NCBI GenBank assembly: GCA_036323355.1 | Contig: AP028876.1 | Location: 1,054,001 to 1,118,000, forward strand | Source of the DNA: Gottschalkiaceae bacterium SANA | Lineage (GTDB): Bacteria > Bacillota > Clostridia > Tissierellales > GPF-1 | DNA length: 64,000 bases | Direction: 5' to 3' | Shown here: positions 61,504 to 64,000 of the stretch, one piece after another | Numbering within the stretch: position 1 is the stretch's first letter | Layout of the letters: each line of letters opens with the position of its first letter | Program-made: the position numbers and the translations under genes | Notes under the pieces: generated by a model | What the model saw: only the letters and a program-made list of their open reading frames with translations | The model's database searches: none | What the model was told of the DNA's origin: nothing

Positions 61504-62145
61504 ATGTTGGAACAATTGAAAAAAGAAGTGCTGGAGGCGGCACTGGCATTGAAAACGAATAAATTGGTTACACTGACCGGCGGTAATGTGACGGGTCGCG
61601 ACCCTGAAACTGGATATTGTGTAATAACACCCAGTGGGATCGCCTATGAATTGTTGTCACCAGACGATATGGTCGTAGTGGACATTGATGGGAATGTTAT
61701 TGAAGGTGAAATGAAACCCTCTGTGGATATGATGGGACTTTTGTATATTCTGAGACATCGTCCAGATTTGCATTGTGTGATTCATACGCATTCACCTTAT
61801 GCAACGAGTTTTGCAATTTTGAATCAAGGAATTCCTTGTGCTTTGACAACCCTAGCGAATGAAGTGGGCAGCGATGTACCTTGCGCACCTTATACGAGAC
61901 CGGGAAGTGAAACCATTGGTATTCAAGTGGTCGACCATATTGGCAACTCGAACGCTTGTCTTTTGGCTCATCATGGGGTCATAGCTGTGGGAACCAACGT
62001 CCGCCATGGTTTGGTGGCAGCGGTCATGTGTGAAGATGCAGCGAAGGTCCTTTATCTAGCGAAAACAATGGGTATGGTAGAACGTCTACCACAAGAAGAG
62101 ATTGACTATAATCGTGAGCTTTTCTTGAATACCTATGGACAATAA
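61504..62145 (+). CDS. Class II aldolase/epimerase family protein (FucA/AraD type)
   Basis: 213 residues. Zinc-binding histidines lie in HTHSPYAT and AHHGVIAVG; phosphate-binding segments are LTGGNVTGRD and ITPSG. At the position of the catalytic acid the motif reads KPSVD, an Asp as in ribulose-phosphate epimerases rather than the Glu of fuculose-phosphate aldolase, so aldolase, epimerase or decarboxylase activity all remain possible. An iron alcohol dehydrogenase follows, which favours an aldolase releasing lactaldehyde or glycolaldehyde. Start at the ATG (61504) after GGGGGAG; a GTG directly before is the alternative. Confidence 0.85.
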   Translation: MLEQLKKEVLEAALALKTNKLVTLTGGNVTGRDPETGYCVITPSGIAYELLSPDDMVVVDIDGNVIEGEMKPSVDMMGLLYILRHRPDLHCVIHTHSPYATSFAILNQGIPCALTTLANEVGSDVPCAPYTRPGSETIGIQVVDHIGNSNACLLAHHGVIAVGTNVRHGLVAAVMCEDAAKVLYLAKTMGMVERLPQEEIDYNRELFLNTYGQ

Positions 62146-62185
62146 ATAGAAAAACCGGGTACACTGGGGAAAAGGGGGAATAGCA

Positions 62186-63304
62186 ATGAATACAATTGCA
62201 TTGACATTGCCGAAGCGAGTTTTGATTGGCGAGGGTGTATTAAAACAACTTGCGGAGGAAATGAAGGGATTTTCCAAAAAAGGAATGATCATAACCGGGG
62301 GAAACTCGGTCAAGCGTTCAGGAACTTTGAACCGGGTACTGGAAGAATTAGCGGCCTTTGATTGCTTGGTTTATGATCAGGTAAGCTGTGAACCTACAAC
62401 AGAGATGGCAGATATGGCCAGAAAGGCGGCTCGAGAATTTGGCGCTGGATTTGTGATCGGCCTTGGCGGAGGAAGCGCCATGGACGTGGCAAAGACGACT
62501 GCTGGACTTTATGGTTTGGATGAATCGACGCAAGCTTGTATGGATCTTAAGACCTTTGACAAGAAGAATATTCCCTTTATCGGGATTCCAACAACAGCGG
62601 GAACAGGGAGTGAAATTACGCTAAATGCCGTGTTGTATAGCAAGACGACAAAGAACAAACAGAGCATTGCTGCAAGTTGGTTTCAGGCGGAAGTCGCTTT
62701 GATTGATTCTGAATTGACGATTTCGATGCCTGCCGCTTTGACAGCGGCCACAGGAATGGATGCCTTGACTCATGCCATTGAATCTTATACGTCAACTGTT
62801 GCAAATGAGGTGACCAAGGCCATTGCCTTGGAAGCAATTGAAGCCATTGGCAAGGGTTTGATTCCGGCCTGTGAGAACGGAGAAGACCGGGAGGCTAGGC
62901 TTTTAATGGCCAAGGGTTCTGCTCTTGCTGCACTGGCATTTTCTCAGACCGGTGTTGGGATCGCTCATGCGATTTCTCACCCTTTAGGTGCTGAATTTCA
63001 TATTTCTCATGGGGTTGCCAATGCGATTTTATTGCCCGAGGCGATACGATTTAATCGAGTGGTTTGCGAAGGGGACTATAAGCAGATTGCAAAGGCTCTT
63101 GGAATGGAGGATGCGGAAGTTGGAATTCGCAAGTGGTTGAGTCTTCTTCCGATTCCGAAAACCTTGAGCCAAGCTGGGTACGAACGAGGCCATGAAGAGT
63201 CGATTTTAGAGAAGACTTTTCTTTCTCGATCGCTGAAAAAAAATCCGAGACAAGCATCTAGGGAAGATGTATTGATGCTGATCGAATGGTGTGAAGGGAG
63301 ATAA
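62186..63304 (+). CDS. Iron-containing alcohol dehydrogenase
   Basis: 372 residues of the type III ADH family. NAD-binding GLGGGSAMDVAKTTAG (about 92-107), PTTAGTGSEIT, and iron ligands Asp/His in TGMDALTHAIESYTS and VGIAHAISHPLGAEFHISHG. In operons with a FucA-type aldolase such enzymes reduce lactaldehyde to propanediol or glycolaldehyde to ethylene glycol; that assignment is by context. GGGGGA precedes the ATG. Confidence 0.92.
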   Translation: MNTIALTLPKRVLIGEGVLKQLAEEMKGFSKKGMIITGGNSVKRSGTLNRVLEELAAFDCLVYDQVSCEPTTEMADMARKAAREFGAGFVIGLGGGSAMDVAKTTAGLYGLDESTQACMDLKTFDKKNIPFIGIPTTAGTGSEITLNAVLYSKTTKNKQSIAASWFQAEVALIDSELTISMPAALTAATGMDALTHAIESYTSTVANEVTKAIALEAIEAIGKGLIPACENGEDREARLLMAKGSALAALAFSQTGVGIAHAISHPLGAEFHISHGVANAILLPEAIRFNRVVCEGDYKQIAKALGMEDAEVGIRKWLSLLPIPKTLSQAGYERGHEESILEKTFLSRSLKKNPRQASREDVLMLIEWCEGR

Positions 63305-63308
63305 AAGG

Positions 63309-63830
63309 ATGAAAGTATATCAACATACACGCGTTTTGGTGGCGATTCAATTGCAGGCGTTGATGATGGTGGTAATTGGATCTTATGGGTTGTGGCAGAC
63401 AATCAAACAGGTGCCGGGATGGCCTTTATTTGCCATGGTTGGCCTTGTAGGGCTGGTTTCTGCTTTTCGAATGGTGGTTCAAGGAACCCATCCGGAAAAA
63501 ATCGAAATCGATGATCGTGAAATTCGAATGACATCCTTTGGTCGAACCAAACGATTCCGTTTAAATCAATTGGCGCAATTTCGGATCAAGGATTTAGATC
63601 CTCGTCGAAAGGTATTTATTCGTATTGCTGACGAAGATGGAACAAAGGGACGATATTGGTTAAGCTTTGACAAGTACAAGGATGCTGAAGACTTAACTTT
63701 TTGGCTTCACGATTTGGAGTATAAGTTAAACCCTAACGACCTCAAGTACCATAATCGGATGTTGGCTGAAAAGAAGGCTGCGAAGAATGCGAAAAAAAGC
63801 CCGGAGAAGAATCCGGATCATAAAGAGTAA
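63309..63830 (+). CDS. Membrane-anchored protein of unknown function
   Basis: 173 residues, not recognised. Two hydrophobic helices (about 10-30 and 38-55) are followed by a soluble beta-rich region (GTHPEKIEIDDREIRMTSFGRTKRFRLNQL) that resembles the PH-like bacterial domain often found after two membrane helices, and a Lys-rich tail. It starts 4 bases after the dehydrogenase gene with GGGAG upstream, so it may be cotranscribed though probably unrelated in function. A strong terminator follows. Confidence 0.75.
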   Translation: MKVYQHTRVLVAIQLQALMMVVIGSYGLWQTIKQVPGWPLFAMVGLVGLVSAFRMVVQGTHPEKIEIDDREIRMTSFGRTKRFRLNQLAQFRIKDLDPRRKVFIRIADEDGTKGRYWLSFDKYKDAEDLTFWLHDLEYKLNPNDLKYHNRMLAEKKAAKNAKKSPEKNPDHKE

Positions 63831-63840
63831 GAGTGAGTGA

Positions 63841-63876
63841 GAACGAAAATTCTAAGGAATTTTCGTTCTTTTTTTG
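63841..63876 (+). terminator. Terminator of the PTS/aldolase operon
   Basis: GAACGAAAATTC, loop TAAG, GAATTTTCGTTC, then a T-run; a perfect 12-base stem. Confidence 0.95.
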
Positions 63877-63885
63877 TTTGTTCCA

Positions 63886-63914
63886 TTGCATGAAAAAGGA
63901 AGCCGTGTTACAAT
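63886..63914 (+). promoter_or_regulatory. Promoter of the gene at the window's right edge
   Basis: TTGCAT (63886-63891), 17-base spacer, TACAAT (63909-63914). A small TGAGCA/TGCTCA hairpin lies in the leader near 63940. Confidence 0.6.
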
Positions 63915-63982
63915 ACAAGTGACAAAAGAACAAGTGCTGAGCAAATGCTCATACTCAACACAAAACATACCAGGAGAGTAAA

Positions 63983-64000
63983 ATGGATCTAGAAAAAAAG
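63983..64000 (+). CDS. Start of an unidentified gene cut by the window end
   Basis: ATG with AGGAGAG upstream, encoding MDLEKK before the sequence ends. Too short to identify. Confidence 0.55.

Noticed and set aside
1-64000. rRNA, tRNA and CRISPR arrays
   Set aside because: No CCA-ended cloverleaf, rRNA core sequence or regularly spaced short repeats were found on reading.

Overview
The window looks like the chromosome of a low-to-mid GC, probably strictly anaerobic Firmicute of class Clostridia (perhaps near Fusibacter or Acidaminobacter; this placement is inference). Support comes from a ClpE-type Clp ATPase, CarD followed by a YacL-type PIN/TRAM protein and IspD, a T-box leader, a LevR-type sigma-54 activator driving a PTS operon, a type-2 GalT, and strong AGGAGG ribosome binding sites with several TTG starts. 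I see no rRNA, tRNA, CRISPR array or prophage module.

Layout. 1-2.1 kb: end of a beta-glucoside-type PTS permease overlapping an ADP-ribosylglycohydrolase. 2.2-3.0 kb: two tandem paralogous small membrane proteins. 3.3-9.1 kb: an AT-rich accessory/defence patch with a Gabija-like pair (OLD nuclease plus UvrD-like helicase), a decayed AlbA_2/Schlafen-type pseudogene and a Fic protein. 9.1-23.2 kb: ClpE, a pseudouridine-kinase-like PfkB protein with xanthine phosphoribosyltransferase, GalM, a serC-serA-DUF1015 operon, a YoaP-like acetyltransferase, an ArsR regulator with a four-domain CoA-disulfide-reductase/sulfur-transfer protein, and a glutamate-synthase-like flavoprotein. 23.4-28.2 kb: pseudouridine catabolism (psuG and two HTH-PfkB proteins) interrupted by an IS110-family element. 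28.3-33.0 kb: sbcD-sbcC and an FAH-family protein.

33.1-48.1 kb is a branched-chain amino acid supercluster: ilvA; a leucine T-box (specifier CTC) with leuACDB; then two successive ilv clusters, (ilvM-ilvM-ilvM remnant-ilvC-ilvB) and (ilvM-ilvC-ilvD-ilvB). The ilv clusters are preceded not by T-boxes but by three related short leader-peptide genes. All share near-identical ends (N-terminal NNL motif, C-terminal PLYLC motif) around a variable Leu/Val- or Ile-rich core. Each carries a 29-nt hairpin with compensatory base changes and is followed by a near-identical UUCG-loop terminator. Two lie in series before the first cluster, the third before the second. I regard this as the most novel feature of the window: a family of ribosome-mediated attenuators in a Gram-positive genome, apparently tuned to Leu/Val versus Ile.

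48.2-52.0 kb: a ROK repressor, galK and galT (Leloir pathway; galM is at 13.3 kb), with a perfect operator palindrome beside the -10 box. 52.2-56.1 kb: radA, carD, yacL, ispD. 56.2-63.8 kb: a sigma-54-dependent operon (regulator, EIIA, EIIB and EIIC of the galactitol family, class II aldolase, iron alcohol dehydrogenase), consistent with uptake and cleavage of a sugar or sugar alcohol and reduction of the aldehyde product.
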